Assembly: GCA_029262115.1 (NCBI GenBank)
Contig: JAJCZZ010000075.1
Span: 1 to 50,588, forward strand
Direction: 5' to 3'
DNA: 50,588 nt
Source: Gemmatimonadota bacterium
GTDB lineage: Bacteria > Gemmatimonadota > Gemmatimonadetes > Longimicrobiales > Gaopeijiaceae
Shown: positions 43,305 to 50,588 of the stretch, one piece after another
How positions within the stretch are numbered: position 1 is the stretch's first letter
Layout: each line of letters starts with the position of its first letter
The notes under the pieces: generated by a model
Database searches by the model: none
What the model was told of the DNA's origin: nothing
Seen by the model: only the letters and a program-made list of their open reading frames with translations
Position numbers and translations under genes: made by a program

Positions 43305-43490
43305 TTACCAGCTCGACTTGCGAACACCGGGGATCTCTCCCCGAAGTGACATCTCCCGGAAACAGATTCGGCACAGGCCGAACTTCCGGAGGAAGGCCCG
43401 GGGCCGACCGCAACGCTGGCAACGATTCCGATGCCGCACCGCGAATTTCGGCTCCAACTTCCCTTTCTCAACGAGCGCCTTTCTAGCCAT
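43305..43490 (-). CDS. rpsN: 30S ribosomal protein S14, zinc type
   Basis: A 61-residue S14 of the short, zinc-binding (type Z) form. It shows [28 protein letters not shown] with four cysteines, ending in [11 protein letters not shown]. It binds 16S rRNA in the head of the 30S subunit. No second, zinc-free S14 is seen in this window. Confidence 0.97.
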   Translation of the reverse strand: MARKALVEKGKLEPKFAVRHRNRCQRCGRPRAFLRKFGLCRICFREMSLRGEIPGVRKSSW

Positions 43491-43520
43491 TTCTTACCTC
43501 GAATCCTCTAACTGTAGACG

Positions 43521-44093
43521 TCAGGCGCCGGCGCCGATGGCGACCGGGACATGCCCGCGGAATGGGAAGCCCAACTGGCGAAGCAAAGCCACCGCCTCGT
43601 CGTCCTTATCAGTGGACGTCACGAACGTGATGTCCATCCCGTGAATCTGATTCACCTGGTCGTAATTGATCTCTGGGAACATGATCTGCTCTTTCACGCC
43701 CATCGTGTAGTTGCCCCGACCGTCGAAGGAGCGCGTCCGCAAGCCGCGAAAGTCGCGGATCCGGGGGATCGCCGTGCTGATCAACCGGTCGAGAAAGAAC
43801 CACATGCGGTCCTTCCGGAGCGTCACGGACGCACCCACAGGCATTCCCTCGCGCAGAGCGAAGTTCGATATCGATCGCCGTGCCCGGTTCACGACGGGCT
43901 TTTGGCCCGTGATGATGGCCAGTTCCTCAAGTACGCTGTCGAGGAATTTCTGGTTCTTGGTGGCCTGACCCACACCGACGTTGATCACGATCTTCTCGAG
44001 CCGCGGTATCTGATGCGGGTTCACGAAGCCGAACTCCTCCTGGAGCGCGCTCTTCGCCTGCGTCTCGTAGTGTTGTTTGAGCCTGGGTTCCAT
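43521..44093 (-). CDS. rplE: 50S ribosomal protein L5
   Basis: A 190-residue L5. The ATG at 44093 gives the normal N-terminus MEPRLKQHYETQ; a long frame upstream is unrelated. It includes PRLEKIVINVGVGQA, KDRMWFFLDRLISTAIPRIRDFRGL and EINYDQVNQIHGMDITFVTS. L5 binds 5S rRNA and contacts tRNA in the P site. An 85-nt gap without visible gene separates it from rplX. Confidence 0.97.
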   Translation of the reverse strand: MEPRLKQHYETQAKSALQEEFGFVNPHQIPRLEKIVINVGVGQATKNQKFLDSVLEELAIITGQKPVVNRARRSISNFALREGMPVGASVTLRKDRMWFFLDRLISTAIPRIRDFRGLRTRSFDGRGNYTMGVKEQIMFPEINYDQVNQIHGMDITFVTSTDKDDEAVALLRQLGFPFRGHVPVAIGAGA

Positions 44094-44178
44094 TGTCGCC
44101 TTGACGTTTGCCCACTGGGGCGTCCATCTGAAATTCGAGAACGAGCCGCGCGTGCCGAAGCCCGTCCGTCCGCTCCGA

Positions 44179-44508
44179 CTAAACCGTCGGAATCGGGTTG
44201 CCGCTCTTGACCGACACCCGCTCCTTGCCGCCATCCCCCGAACGCTCGATCCGAATCCGACTGGCGTCACCCGTCGCGGGATCGACCAGCATCACGTTGG
44301 ACATGTGAATCGGCGCCTCGAAGCTGATGATGCCGCCATCCGGATTATCCTGGGTGGGACGGGTGTGGCGCTTACGCATGTTCACACCCTCGACGCGGAC
44401 CCGATCCTTGTCCTTCACGACTTCGAGCACGGTGCCCTCGAGATCGCGATCGTTGCCGCGGATCACGCGAACACGATCGCCCTTACGAATTCTATGCTTG
44501 GTCGCCAT
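44179..44508 (-). CDS. rplX: 50S ribosomal protein L24
   Basis: A 109-residue L24 with a KOW motif at the start (RIRKGDRVRVIRGNDRDLEGTV), followed by VEGVNMRKRHTRPTQ and SNVMLVDPATGDASRIR. The ATG at 44508 shares a base with the rplN stop; an in-frame GTG one codon earlier is possible. It is one of the two initiators of 50S assembly. Confidence 0.96.
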   Translation of the reverse strand: MATKHRIRKGDRVRVIRGNDRDLEGTVLEVVKDKDRVRVEGVNMRKRHTRPTQDNPDGGIISFEAPIHMSNVMLVDPATGDASRIRIERSGDGGKERVSVKSGNPIPTV

Positions 44509-44876
44509 CACAACACCTCGGGCGCCAAAGATACGATTTTCATGTACTTCTTCTCCCGCAGCTCCCGGCCTACCGGGCCGAAGATCCGCGTTCCGCGCGG
44601 CTCACCCTGAGGGTTCAAGATGACCGCCGCGTTGTCATCGAAACGGATATAGGTCCCGTCTCTGCGACGGGTCTCTTTCGCCGTGCGAACGACGACCGCC
44701 TTCACGACGTCGCCTTTCTTGACGCCCGCGTTGGGGATCGCGTCCTTGACGGTGGCGACGATCACGTCGCCGACCCCGGCATAACGCCGCCGCGATCCGC
44801 CAAGCACGCGAATGCAGAGCGCTGATTTGGCTCCCGTGTTGTCCGCGATCCGGAGGACCGACTCCTGCTGAATCAT
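44508..44876 (-). CDS. rplN: 50S ribosomal protein L14
   Basis: A 122-residue L14, full-length. It begins [27 protein letters not shown] and contains [36 protein letters not shown]. It forms intersubunit bridges and is the known binding site of the silencing factor RsfS in other bacteria. It lies 56 nt after rpsQ. Confidence 0.97.
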   Translation of the reverse strand: MIQQESVLRIADNTGAKSALCIRVLGGSRRRYAGVGDVIVATVKDAIPNAGVKKGDVVKAVVVRTAKETRRRDGTYIRFDDNAAVILNPQGEPRGTRIFGPVGRELREKKYMKIVSLAPEVL

Positions 44877-44932
44877 CTCAGTCTCTCAATTCAAGAAAGT
44901 TCAAGCGGCGCGCCGTGGCGCGGGTCGCTGTG

Positions 44933-45214
44933 TTACTCGGGGCGCTCGAGAAGCTCGATCACCCGCCACCGCTTCGTCTTCGAAAGCGGACGCGTCTCCA
45001 TGATGCGGACGCGATCACCCACCTGGTACTCGTTCTTCTCGTCGTGCGCGTGGTACTTCTTCGTCCGCGCCACCTGCTTCCTGTACAGCGGATGCGGGAA
45101 CTGACGCTCGACGGTCACGGTCACGGTCTTGTCCGTCTTGTCACCGACGACCGTGGCCATTCGCACCTTCCGGCTGGCGCGATCGACACTCTCCTGCGGC
45201 TTGGTCTCACTCAT
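44933..45214 (-). CDS. rpsQ: 30S ribosomal protein S17
   Basis: A 93-residue S17. The ATG at 45214 gives a short hydrophilic start, then [30 protein letters not shown] and [22 protein letters not shown], the OB-fold family pattern. It binds 16S rRNA early in assembly. Reading frame upstream of this start runs over rpmC and is not coding. Confidence 0.96.
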   Translation of the reverse strand: MSETKPQESVDRASRKVRMATVVGDKTDKTVTVTVERQFPHPLYRKQVARTKKYHAHDEKNEYQVGDRVRIMETRPLSKTKRWRVIELLERPE

Positions 45215-45225
45215 GGCTCTCGTCG

Positions 45226-45429
45226 TTACCCGTTCTGAGCGGCGAGCTCGCGCTCCCGCTGAAGCGTCTTCAGGCGCGCGATGTCGCGCCGGATGTGCCG
45301 TATCAAGGTCGGATTCTCGAGCTCCATGACGGTCGTCTGGAACCGGAGCTTGAACTGCTCTTCCTTGAGTTCTCTGAGACGCGCGGTGATTTCCGAGTCG
45401 TCCCATTCGCGTATTTCTTCGGCCTTCAT
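45226..45429 (-). CDS. rpmC: 50S ribosomal protein L29
   Basis: A 67-residue two-helix L29: [31 protein letters not shown] followed by [17 protein letters not shown]. It sits next to L23 at the exit tunnel, where SRP and trigger factor dock. It is 18 nt after rplP and 11 nt before rpsQ. Confidence 0.96.
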   Translation of the reverse strand: MKAEEIREWDDSEITARLRELKEEQFKLRFQTTVMELENPTLIRHIRRDIARLKTLQRERELAAQNG

Positions 45430-45447
45430 CTGATAGTCTCCCGGGGC

Positions 45448-45864
45448 CTAGAGCTGCCGATCGCGCACGACGAATCGGCACTTGATGGGCAACTTGGCCG
45501 CCGCCAGTTCCATGGCCCTGCGGGCCGTCGGTTCGTCCACTCCTTCCAACTCGAACATGATCCGGCCGGGCTTGACCACGGCCACCCACTTCTCCGGATT
45601 CCCCTTCCCCTTACCCATCCGCGTTTCCGCAGGCTTTTGGGTGATGGGTTTGTCGGGGAAGATCCGGATCCAGACTTTTCCGCCACGCTTGATGTGCCGT
45701 GTCATGGCGATACGAGCCGACTCAATCTGCCGGTTCGAAATCCACGTCGGCTCGGTGGCCTGCAGGCCGTATTCGCCAAACGAGACCTTGCTGCCCCGCA
45801 GGGCGAGGCCCCTCATCCGGCCCTTATGTGTTTTGCGGTGCTTGACCCTTTTCGGCGCTAGCAT
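45448..45864 (-). CDS. rplP: 50S ribosomal protein L16
   Basis: A 138-residue L16, with [19 protein letters not shown] at the start, [41 protein letters not shown] in the middle, and [13 protein letters not shown] at the end. It lies near the peptidyl-transferase centre and the A site. It is 24 nt after rpsC. Confidence 0.97.
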   Translation of the reverse strand: MLAPKRVKHRKTHKGRMRGLALRGSKVSFGEYGLQATEPTWISNRQIESARIAMTRHIKRGGKVWIRIFPDKPITQKPAETRMGKGKGNPEKWVAVVKPGRIMFELEGVDEPTARRAMELAAAKLPIKCRFVVRDRQL

Positions 45865-45888
45865 CGTTCGATTCCCTGTTCAGTCGGC

Positions 45889-46548
45889 TCAGGCGCCCGT
45901 GGAGTAGGTCCGGCCACGCCGGTCTTCAATCACTTCGCCTTTGAAAATCCAGCACTTCACGCCAATGACCCCGTAGGTCGTCATGGCATGCAGCTGGGCA
46001 TAGTCGATGTCTGCGCGCAGCGTGTGCAGCGGCACGCGACCCTCGTTGTATCCCTCGCGTCTCGCGATCTCGGCCCCGCCAAGGCGGCCCGAGCATTGGA
46101 TCTTGATCCCTTCCGCACCCGCGCGGATCGCGGATTGAACGGCCCGCTTCATGGCACGCCTGAACGAAATCCGCTGCCGCAACTGGTGCGCGACGTTCTC
46201 AGCAATGAGGTACGCGTCGACCTCGGGCCGCTTGATCTCCTCGACGTTCACGGAGATCTCGCTGCTGGTCAGCACGGCAAGCTCGTCGCGCAGCTTGTCA
46301 ACCTCGGCACCGCGCTTCCCGATGACGACGCCGGGTCGAGCGGTGTGCAGGGTGATCACGATCTTGCTCGGCTTCCGCTCGATCTCCACGTCGGCCAAGG
46401 CCGCGTGGGCCAACCGGCGCCGGAGATACTTCCGGACCGTCTCGTCTTCCATGAGGAGGCGGGGAAAGTCACGCTCCGCGTACCAGCGCGACTTCCAGTC
46501 CTTTACGATGCCGAGCCGGAACCCGATCGGGTGGGTCTTCTGTCCCAT
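45889..46548 (-). CDS. rpsC: 30S ribosomal protein S3
   Basis: A 219-residue S3. It starts [14 protein letters not shown], has a KH domain ([18 protein letters not shown]) and the C-terminal domain with [36 protein letters not shown]. It takes part in the mRNA entry channel. It follows rplV by 5 nt. Confidence 0.97.
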   Translation of the reverse strand: MGQKTHPIGFRLGIVKDWKSRWYAERDFPRLLMEDETVRKYLRRRLAHAALADVEIERKPSKIVITLHTARPGVVIGKRGAEVDKLRDELAVLTSSEISVNVEEIKRPEVDAYLIAENVAHQLRQRISFRRAMKRAVQSAIRAGAEGIKIQCSGRLGGAEIARREGYNEGRVPLHTLRADIDYAQLHAMTTYGVIGVKCWIFKGEVIEDRRGRTYSTGA

Positions 46549-46553
46549 ACTCT

Positions 46554-46907
46554 CTACGCTTCCTTGGAGTCCACGACCACAGTGATGTGGCTCGTTCGCT
46601 TACGGATGGGCGCCGCACGACCCTGCGCACGGGCGCGCCAGCGACCGAGCGTGGGGCCTTCGTCGACGAAGCATTCACGCACGTAGAGGTCGTCCACGTC
46701 CACGAAGTCGTCCGCGTCCTGTGCCTTCACCTGGGCGTTCGCCACGGCGGAACGGAGGGTCTTCCCCACCGGCTCCGACGCATTCTTCTTGGAGAACTGA
46801 AGAATCGCGTACGCCTCGTTCACCGACTTGCCACGGATCTGGTCCACGACGAGCCGCACTTTGCGCGGGCTCATACGGACGTGCCGTGCGATCGCTCTTG
46901 CATGCAT
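46554..46907 (-). CDS. rplV: 50S ribosomal protein L22
   Basis: A 117-residue L22: [39 protein letters not shown] at the start and [26 protein letters not shown] at the end, which is the beta hairpin reaching into the exit tunnel. Macrolide-resistance changes are known there in other bacteria; none stands out here. Confidence 0.97.
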   Translation of the reverse strand: MHARAIARHVRMSPRKVRLVVDQIRGKSVNEAYAILQFSKKNASEPVGKTLRSAVANAQVKAQDADDFVDVDDLYVRECFVDEGPTLGRWRARAQGRAAPIRKRTSHITVVVDSKEA

Positions 46908-46913
46908 GGTTCT

Positions 46914-47201
46914 CTACCGGGCCTTGGACCGCTTGTCTGCCAGCTTGCCCCCGTGACCACGGAACAGGCGGGTCGGCGAAAACTCACCGAGCTTATGGCC
47001 CACCATGTTCTCCGTGATGTACACGGGAATGAACTTGTTGCCGTTGTGAACGGCCACCGTATGCCCCACGAAGTCCGGAGATATCGTCGAGGCTCGGGCC
47101 CACGTCTTCACCACCTTCTTCTCGTTCTTCGAATTCATGATCTCGATGCGGAGAAGGAGGCGGTCGTCGATGTACGGGCCCTTCTTTACACTGCGCGGCA
47201 T
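46914..47201 (-). CDS. rpsS: 30S ribosomal protein S19
   Basis: A 95-residue S19, starting [19 protein letters not shown] and containing [45 protein letters not shown]. It forms a complex with S13 at the top of the 30S head. It is 6 nt from rplV and 12 nt from rplB. Confidence 0.97.
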   Translation of the reverse strand: MPRSVKKGPYIDDRLLLRIEIMNSKNEKKVVKTWARASTISPDFVGHTVAVHNGNKFIPVYITENMVGHKLGEFSPTRLFRGHGGKLADKRSKAR

Positions 47202-47213
47202 ATCGTCAACTCC

Positions 47214-48056
47214 CTAGGACTTCGTGGCCTTACCGCGCTTGCGGCCGCGCACGATGTACTTACTGGATTGCTTCTTCTTGTTCCTGGTCTTCTTGCCCTC
47301 CGGCTTTCCCCAGGGGGATACCGGGGGACGACCACCGGACGTGCGGCCTTCACCACCACCCAACGGGTGATCGACAGGGTTCATCGCCACACCACGAACC
47401 TTCGGGCGACGTCCCCGCCACCGGCTCGCGCCGGCCTTGCCGAGCGACGTGAGCTCGTGGTCTCCGTTCCCGATCTCACCGACCGTGGCCAGACACTCCT
47501 TATGGATGCGTCGGACCTCGGTCGAAGGGAGACGAAGCGTCACGTAGTCTCCCTCCTTGGCCATCACCTGGACGCCGGCACCGGCCGAGCGAGCCATCTG
47601 CCCGCCCTTACCCGGCTTGAGTTCGACGTTATGGACGGTGGTACCGAGCGGGATCAGAGCGAGTGGGAGCGCACATCCATTCCGGACATCCGCCTCCGGC
47701 CCCGACATCACGGAGTCACCGACCTGCAGGTTCTTGGGATGGAGAATGTAGCGCTTCTCACCGTCCGCGTACGCAATCAGTGCAATGTTCGCGCTACGGT
47801 TGGGATCGTACTCGATCTCCTTGACGACGCCGGGGATCCCGAACTTGTTGCGCTTGAAGTCGACTCGACGATACCGACGCTTGTGACCGCCACCACGGCG
47901 ACGGACGGTGATGTGCCCGTGGTGGTTGCGTCCGCCTTTGCCGGAAAGCGACTCGGTCAGGGACTTCTCCGGACCCTTCCGGGTGATCACGTCGCCGTCC
48001 AACGTGGACCGGAAGCGCGTACCGGGAGTCATGGCCTTGAATTTCTTGATACCCAT
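47214..48056 (-). CDS. rplB: 50S ribosomal protein L2
   Basis: A 280-residue L2. It shows [26 protein letters not shown], the RIPLG-type MKLVSGEVR region ([24 protein letters not shown]) and the catalytic-centre loop [19 protein letters not shown] containing the conserved histidine. It is essential for subunit joining and peptide-bond formation. It is 2 nt after rplW. Confidence 0.97.
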   Translation of the reverse strand: MGIKKFKAMTPGTRFRSTLDGDVITRKGPEKSLTESLSGKGGRNHHGHITVRRRGGGHKRRYRRVDFKRNKFGIPGVVKEIEYDPNRSANIALIAYADGEKRYILHPKNLQVGDSVMSGPEADVRNGCALPLALIPLGTTVHNVELKPGKGGQMARSAGAGVQVMAKEGDYVTLRLPSTEVRRIHKECLATVGEIGNGDHELTSLGKAGASRWRGRRPKVRGVAMNPVDHPLGGGEGRTSGGRPPVSPWGKPEGKKTRNKKKQSSKYIVRGRKRGKATKS

Positions 48057-48058
48057 GG

Positions 48059-48370
48059 TCAGCCCACCTCGTAGAACTCGATGTGGTCACCTTCAGCAAG
48101 GTGCACCACAGCCTTTTTGTAACCCGGACGGCGACCCTTCGAGAAGTTCTTGGCCATTCGACCGAGGAACGAGCGTCCGGCCTTCCCGCCGTACCGCATC
48201 GTGCGGACGCCGCTGACCGAAACGTCCCAGAGCCGCTCGACGGCCTGACCGATCTCGATCTTGTTGGCGTCCTTCGCGACCAGGAACGTATAGACGTTCC
48301 GTTCCTCGATCTGACCCGTCGTCTTCTCTGTCACGACCGGGGCGATGATGATGTCATGTGCGTCACGCAT
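48059..48370 (-). CDS. rplW: 50S ribosomal protein L23
   Basis: A 103-residue L23. It has [12 protein letters not shown] at the start and [32 protein letters not shown] in the middle. It lies at the tunnel exit with L29, where trigger factor docks. The start at 48370 overlaps the rplD end by 8 nt. In-frame sequence upstream is the shadow of the L4 tail. Confidence 0.96.
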   Translation of the reverse strand: MRDAHDIIIAPVVTEKTTGQIEERNVYTFLVAKDANKIEIGQAVERLWDVSVSGVRTMRYGGKAGRSFLGRMAKNFSKGRRPGYKKAVVHLAEGDHIEFYEVG

Positions 48371-49226
48371 CGTCCTTCTCCTCGTCAGCCGAAGCGTCGG
48401 ACCCGGCATCGGCGACCGGCTCGTCGGAGCTCTCGGCAGCGGCCTCGACCTCAGGCGCCGCTTCGGCGGAGACCTTCTTCTTGGGTGCCGTCTTCTTCGG
48501 AGCCGGCTTTGCGGCCTCGTCGACGGCGGGCTCCGACTTGGCGGCGGCCTTCTTCTTGGGTGCCTTCTTCTTCGGCGCTGGCTCCGCGTCCTCGTCGGAC
48601 GGGTCGGCACCTGAGTCCACGGCGTCCAGCGCGCCGGGCTCGATCACGACCGTATGCGCCCAGAGCAGGTCGTAGACCGACTCCTCGCCAAACGGCATGA
48701 CGCGCACCTTGGCGAGGTTCCGCGCCGAGCGGTACACCGTCTCGTTCAACCCGGCGGTCAGGATCAGGACCTTCCCGGTGGCACCGTCGATCCCGGCGAT
48801 CATATTCACGATCTCCTTCGTCTTCGGCGCCTCGATCGAGGGCATGTCGGCCAGGACCACGCGGTCACCCTCGGCGCGAGCGTTGAACGCCGAGCGACGA
48901 GCGAGTGCCTTCACCTTCTTCGGGACCCGCTGACGCCACGAGTGGGGGATCGGCGGGAAGGCGACACCACCACCTGCCCACTGAACCGCTCGGATGGTGC
49001 CCTGACGAGCACGCCCGGTCCCCTTCTGGCGCCACGGCTTGCGGCTTCCGCCTCGGACCTCGGAACGGGTCTTCGCGGAAGCCGCGCCCTGACGTTGGTT
49101 GGCGAGATACACCTGAACCACCCGGTGCATCACGCTCTCGTTGACGACTCCGTCGAAGAGGGCGTCAGGCAGAGCCCGAGCCTTCCCCTTCTTGCCGTCC
49201 GCTTTGTAGTAACGCGCTTTATACAT
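48363..49226 (-). CDS. rplD: 50S ribosomal protein L4 with a long lysine/alanine/acid-rich C-terminal tail
   Basis: A 287-residue L4; normal L4 is about 200-210. The core (1-about 205) has the tunnel-loop region TRSEVRGGSRKPWRQKGTGRARQGTIRAVQWAGGGVAFPP and ends with VYDLLWAHTVVIEPGALDAV. The final 80 residues are Ala/Pro/Lys/Glu-rich with two PAPKK(K/T) repeat blocks, then an acidic end (DEEKDDA). The reading frame is continuous and overlaps rplW by 8 nt, so the tail is real rather than read-through. In other bacteria L4 also represses the S10 operon. The start is either ATG 49226 or a GTG two codons upstream. Confidence 0.95.
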   Translation of the reverse strand: MYKARYYKADGKKGKARALPDALFDGVVNESVMHRVVQVYLANQRQGAASAKTRSEVRGGSRKPWRQKGTGRARQGTIRAVQWAGGGVAFPPIPHSWRQRVPKKVKALARRSAFNARAEGDRVVLADMPSIEAPKTKEIVNMIAGIDGATGKVLILTAGLNETVYRSARNLAKVRVMPFGEESVYDLLWAHTVVIEPGALDAVDSGADPSDEDAEPAPKKKAPKKKAAAKSEPAVDEAAKPAPKKTAPKKKVSAEAAPEVEAAAESSDEPVADAGSDASADEEKDDA

Positions 49227-49228
49227 GG

Positions 49229-49846
49229 TCACTTCGAGATCAAAACGTAGCCGTCACGGGCGCCGGGAACGCCGCCCTTCAGGAAGAGCAGGTTCCGCTC
49301 CCCATCCACCCGAACCACCTGCAGATTCCGGATGGTCGTACGGGTGCCGCCCATGCGACCAGGGAGCTTCTTGCCCTTGATCACACGGGACGGATCCGTA
49401 CCGGGACCAATCGAGCCAGGGGTCCGTGACATCGGGTGACCGTGACCACCGGGACGGCCAGCAAAACCGTACCGCTTCACGACACCCTGGAACCCGCGAC
49501 CCTTCGAGCTTCCGGTGACCTTCACACGGTCTCCGGCCTCGAACTGCTCCACCGTCAGCTCCTGGCCAACCTCGTACTCGTCGCCCTCGGCGACCGAGAA
49601 CTCGCGCAGAAGCCGCGGAGCCGCATCCAGCCCGGCTTTCGCGGCATGGCCGCGGATCGCCTGGGTCGAATGCTTCTCCTTTCGGGAGCCGAAGCCCACC
49701 TGGATCGAGACGTACCCGTCTGTCTCCTCGGACTTCACCTGTACCACAGGGCATGGACCGGCCTCGATGACGGTTACGGGAACCTGCACCCCGTCCTCGT
49801 CGAAGATCCGCGTCATGCCGACCTTTTTACCAATCAATCCGGGCAT
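49229..49846 (-). CDS. rplC: 50S ribosomal protein L3
   Basis: A 205-residue L3. The ATG at 49846 gives the family start [19 protein letters not shown], and a longer frame adds a non-family stretch towards rpsJ. Also seen: [27 protein letters not shown] and [25 protein letters not shown]3 is an early 23S rRNA binder. It is 16 nt after rpsJ. Confidence 0.97.
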   Translation of the reverse strand: MPGLIGKKVGMTRIFDEDGVQVPVTVIEAGPCPVVQVKSEETDGYVSIQVGFGSRKEKHSTQAIRGHAAKAGLDAAPRLLREFSVAEGDEYEVGQELTVEQFEAGDRVKVTGSSKGRGFQGVVKRYGFAGRPGGHGHPMSRTPGSIGPGTDPSRVIKGKKLPGRMGGTRTTIRNLQVVRVDGERNLLFLKGGVPGARDGYVLISK

Positions 49847-49862
49847 CTCCGGAGCTCCTCCC

Positions 49863-50171
49863 TCAGTCGACCTTGATCTCGACGTCGACACCAGCTGGAA
49901 GATCCAGCTTGGTCAACGCGTCGATCGTCTGGGGACGGCTGTCGACAATGTCGATGAGTCGTTTGTGCGTGCGAAGTTCGAACTGCTCCCGGCTCTTCTT
50001 GTCGACGTGCGGGGAGCGTAGAACGGTCCAGCGCTGACGCCGCGTCGGCAGGGGAATCGGTCCCCGCACCGTCGCGCCCGTCTTCTGGGCCGTACGCACG
50101 ATATCTGCTGCAGTCTGATCGACCACCCAGTGGTCGAACGCCTTCAGCCGAATTCGAATTCTGTCAGCCAT
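49863..50171 (-). CDS. rpsJ: 30S ribosomal protein S10
   Basis: A 102-residue S10: [67 protein letters not shown] is the complete family pattern. S10 is also the transcription elongation partner NusE. First gene of the S10 operon here, after a 361-nt structured gap from tuf. Confidence 0.97.
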   Translation of the reverse strand: MADRIRIRLKAFDHWVVDQTAADIVRTAQKTGATVRGPIPLPTRRQRWTVLRSPHVDKKSREQFELRTHKRLIDIVDSRPQTIDALTKLDLPAGVDVEIKVD

Positions 50172-50532
50172 CCTCTCGCCTCGTCGTGGCGGGCCAAGCC
50201 CGCCCGTGGTGCATCGTTGTCTTCATCAGTCCCACCTACCTACTCCAGGTTCGCGCGCCCAACGGCGTTCGAGAACCAGATCCCACCAGTCCACCTACCT
50301 ACCCGCTACGATGGTTCGCGCGCCCAACGGGCGTCGAGAACCGAGATCATCCCACCAGCCTGCTGCCGAGGATTCGGAGGGGGGGCCCGTGACCGAGGAG
50401 ACTCGGAACGAGGACTCGGTCGGCCTCGTTTCGAGCGAAGCCAGCCACCCGTTCGGATTTCCCACCCGCCCGACGGCGTAGCGGTCTCCCGAGGGCACGG
50501 GCCCCCCTACGAATCCCCCACAACAAAGCTCC
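50172..50532 (-). promoter_or_regulatory. Structured leader between tuf and rpsJ with tandem repeats
   Basis: No gene. Two imperfect tandem copies of about 60-70 nt (50227-50288 and 50287-50358) each hold a hairpin with GGTTC and GAACC arms (50248-50252 with 50273-50277, and 50313-50317 with 50338-50342). Nearer tuf, a G-rich arm (50378-50391) can pair with a C-rich arm (50496-50508) over 13 bp, enclosing smaller hairpins. Possible roles are an S10-operon leader, termination between tuf and rpsJ, or both. No promoter hexamers are convincing. Confidence 0.5.
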
Positions 50533-50588
50533 CTACTCGATGATCTCCGTGACGACCCCCGCTCCCACCGTGCGGCCTCCCTCGCGGA
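50533..50588 (-). CDS. tuf: Elongation factor Tu, C-terminal end (cut by the window edge)
   Basis: Only 17 codons and the TAG stop are inside the window. The last residues, REGGRTVGAGVVTEIIE, are the conserved C-terminus of EF-Tu, and the str-operon position before rpsJ agrees. EF-Tu delivers aminoacyl-tRNA to the ribosome. The rest of the gene lies beyond the right edge. Confidence 0.93.
   Translation of the reverse strand, partial: REGGRTVGAGVVTEIIE

Noticed and set aside
46587-48074. A 495-codon plus-strand frame
   Set aside because: Antisense to rplV, rpsS and rplB.
48371-48610. N-terminal extension of L23
   Set aside because: It is the other-frame shadow of the L4 tail; L23 starts normally at 48370.
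50227-50358. Tandem repeats before rpsJ as a CRISPR array
   Set aside because: Only two diverged copies, with hairpin character and no unique spacers.
1-50588. Mobile elements, integrases, tRNA genes or a recent island in the polysaccharide locus
   Set aside because: No transposase, integrase, tRNA or clear terminal repeat was seen, and base composition looks even across the locus by eye. A GC-skew and tetranucleotide computation would be needed to exclude older transfer.

Overview
The window is a high-GC bacterial chromosome segment, almost all of it coding on the minus strand. The organism is probably Gram-negative: there are two lipobox proteins, Wzx/WaaL-type polysaccharide export genes and dTDP-rhamnose genes. 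I think a member of the Gemmatimonadota is most likely, based on GC content, repeat-containing lipoproteins and gene order, but no rRNA is present and this is inference. No tRNA, rRNA, CRISPR array, insertion sequence or prophage was seen.

Transcription runs from right to left. The right third (about 33.7-50.6 kb) is the str/S10-spc-alpha ribosomal super-operon: the 3' end of tuf, a structured 360-nt gap, then rpsJ-rplC-rplD-rplW-rplB-rpsS-rplV-rpsC-rplP-rpmC-rpsQ-rplN-rplX-rplE-rpsN-rpsH-rplF-rplR-rpsE-rpmD-rplO-secY-adk-map-rpmJ-rpsM-rpsK-rpsD-rpoA-rplQ. After these come an unrecognised membrane-anchored protein and rpmB. infA is not at its common place between map and rpmJ. L4 carries an extra lysine/alanine/acid-rich tail of about 80 residues. 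A 19-bp hairpin lies after rpmB and marks the end of this block.

The left two thirds (about 0.15-33.6 kb) is a large surface-polysaccharide locus. It holds an O-antigen ligase/polymerase-like protein, a Wzx-type flippase, another large membrane protein that could be a polymerase, seven GT4-type glycosyltransferases (one of them the only plus-strand gene in the window), a GT39-like membrane transferase, FkbM and class I methyltransferases, and an AsnB-type amidotransferase. It also holds rfbB, rfbA and rfbD (no rfbC seen), an inositol-monophosphatase-family enzyme, a second nucleotide-sugar epimerase/dehydratase and a UDP-HexNAc 6-dehydrogenase. Chain initiation has two candidates: a WecA-like transferase fused to a WbaP/CapD-type membrane module, and a stripped-down sugar-phosphate transferase. 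Most junctions are 1- or 4-nt stop/start overlaps, so large parts are translationally coupled.

Two parts stand out. First, ubiA-dprE2-dprE1 (17.3-20.4 kb) is the set that in mycobacteria makes polyprenyl-phosphoryl-arabinose. Here it sits inside a polysaccharide locus, followed directly by an unassigned polytopic membrane protein, which suggests a lipid-linked arabinofuranose branch outside Actinobacteria. Second, two tandem, coupled lipoproteins, each with seven cysteine-paired RCC1 blades, sit between the dehydrogenase and the sugar-phosphate transferase. Several non-coding gaps also contain paired inverted repeats, one of them with a compensatory base change between two copies.
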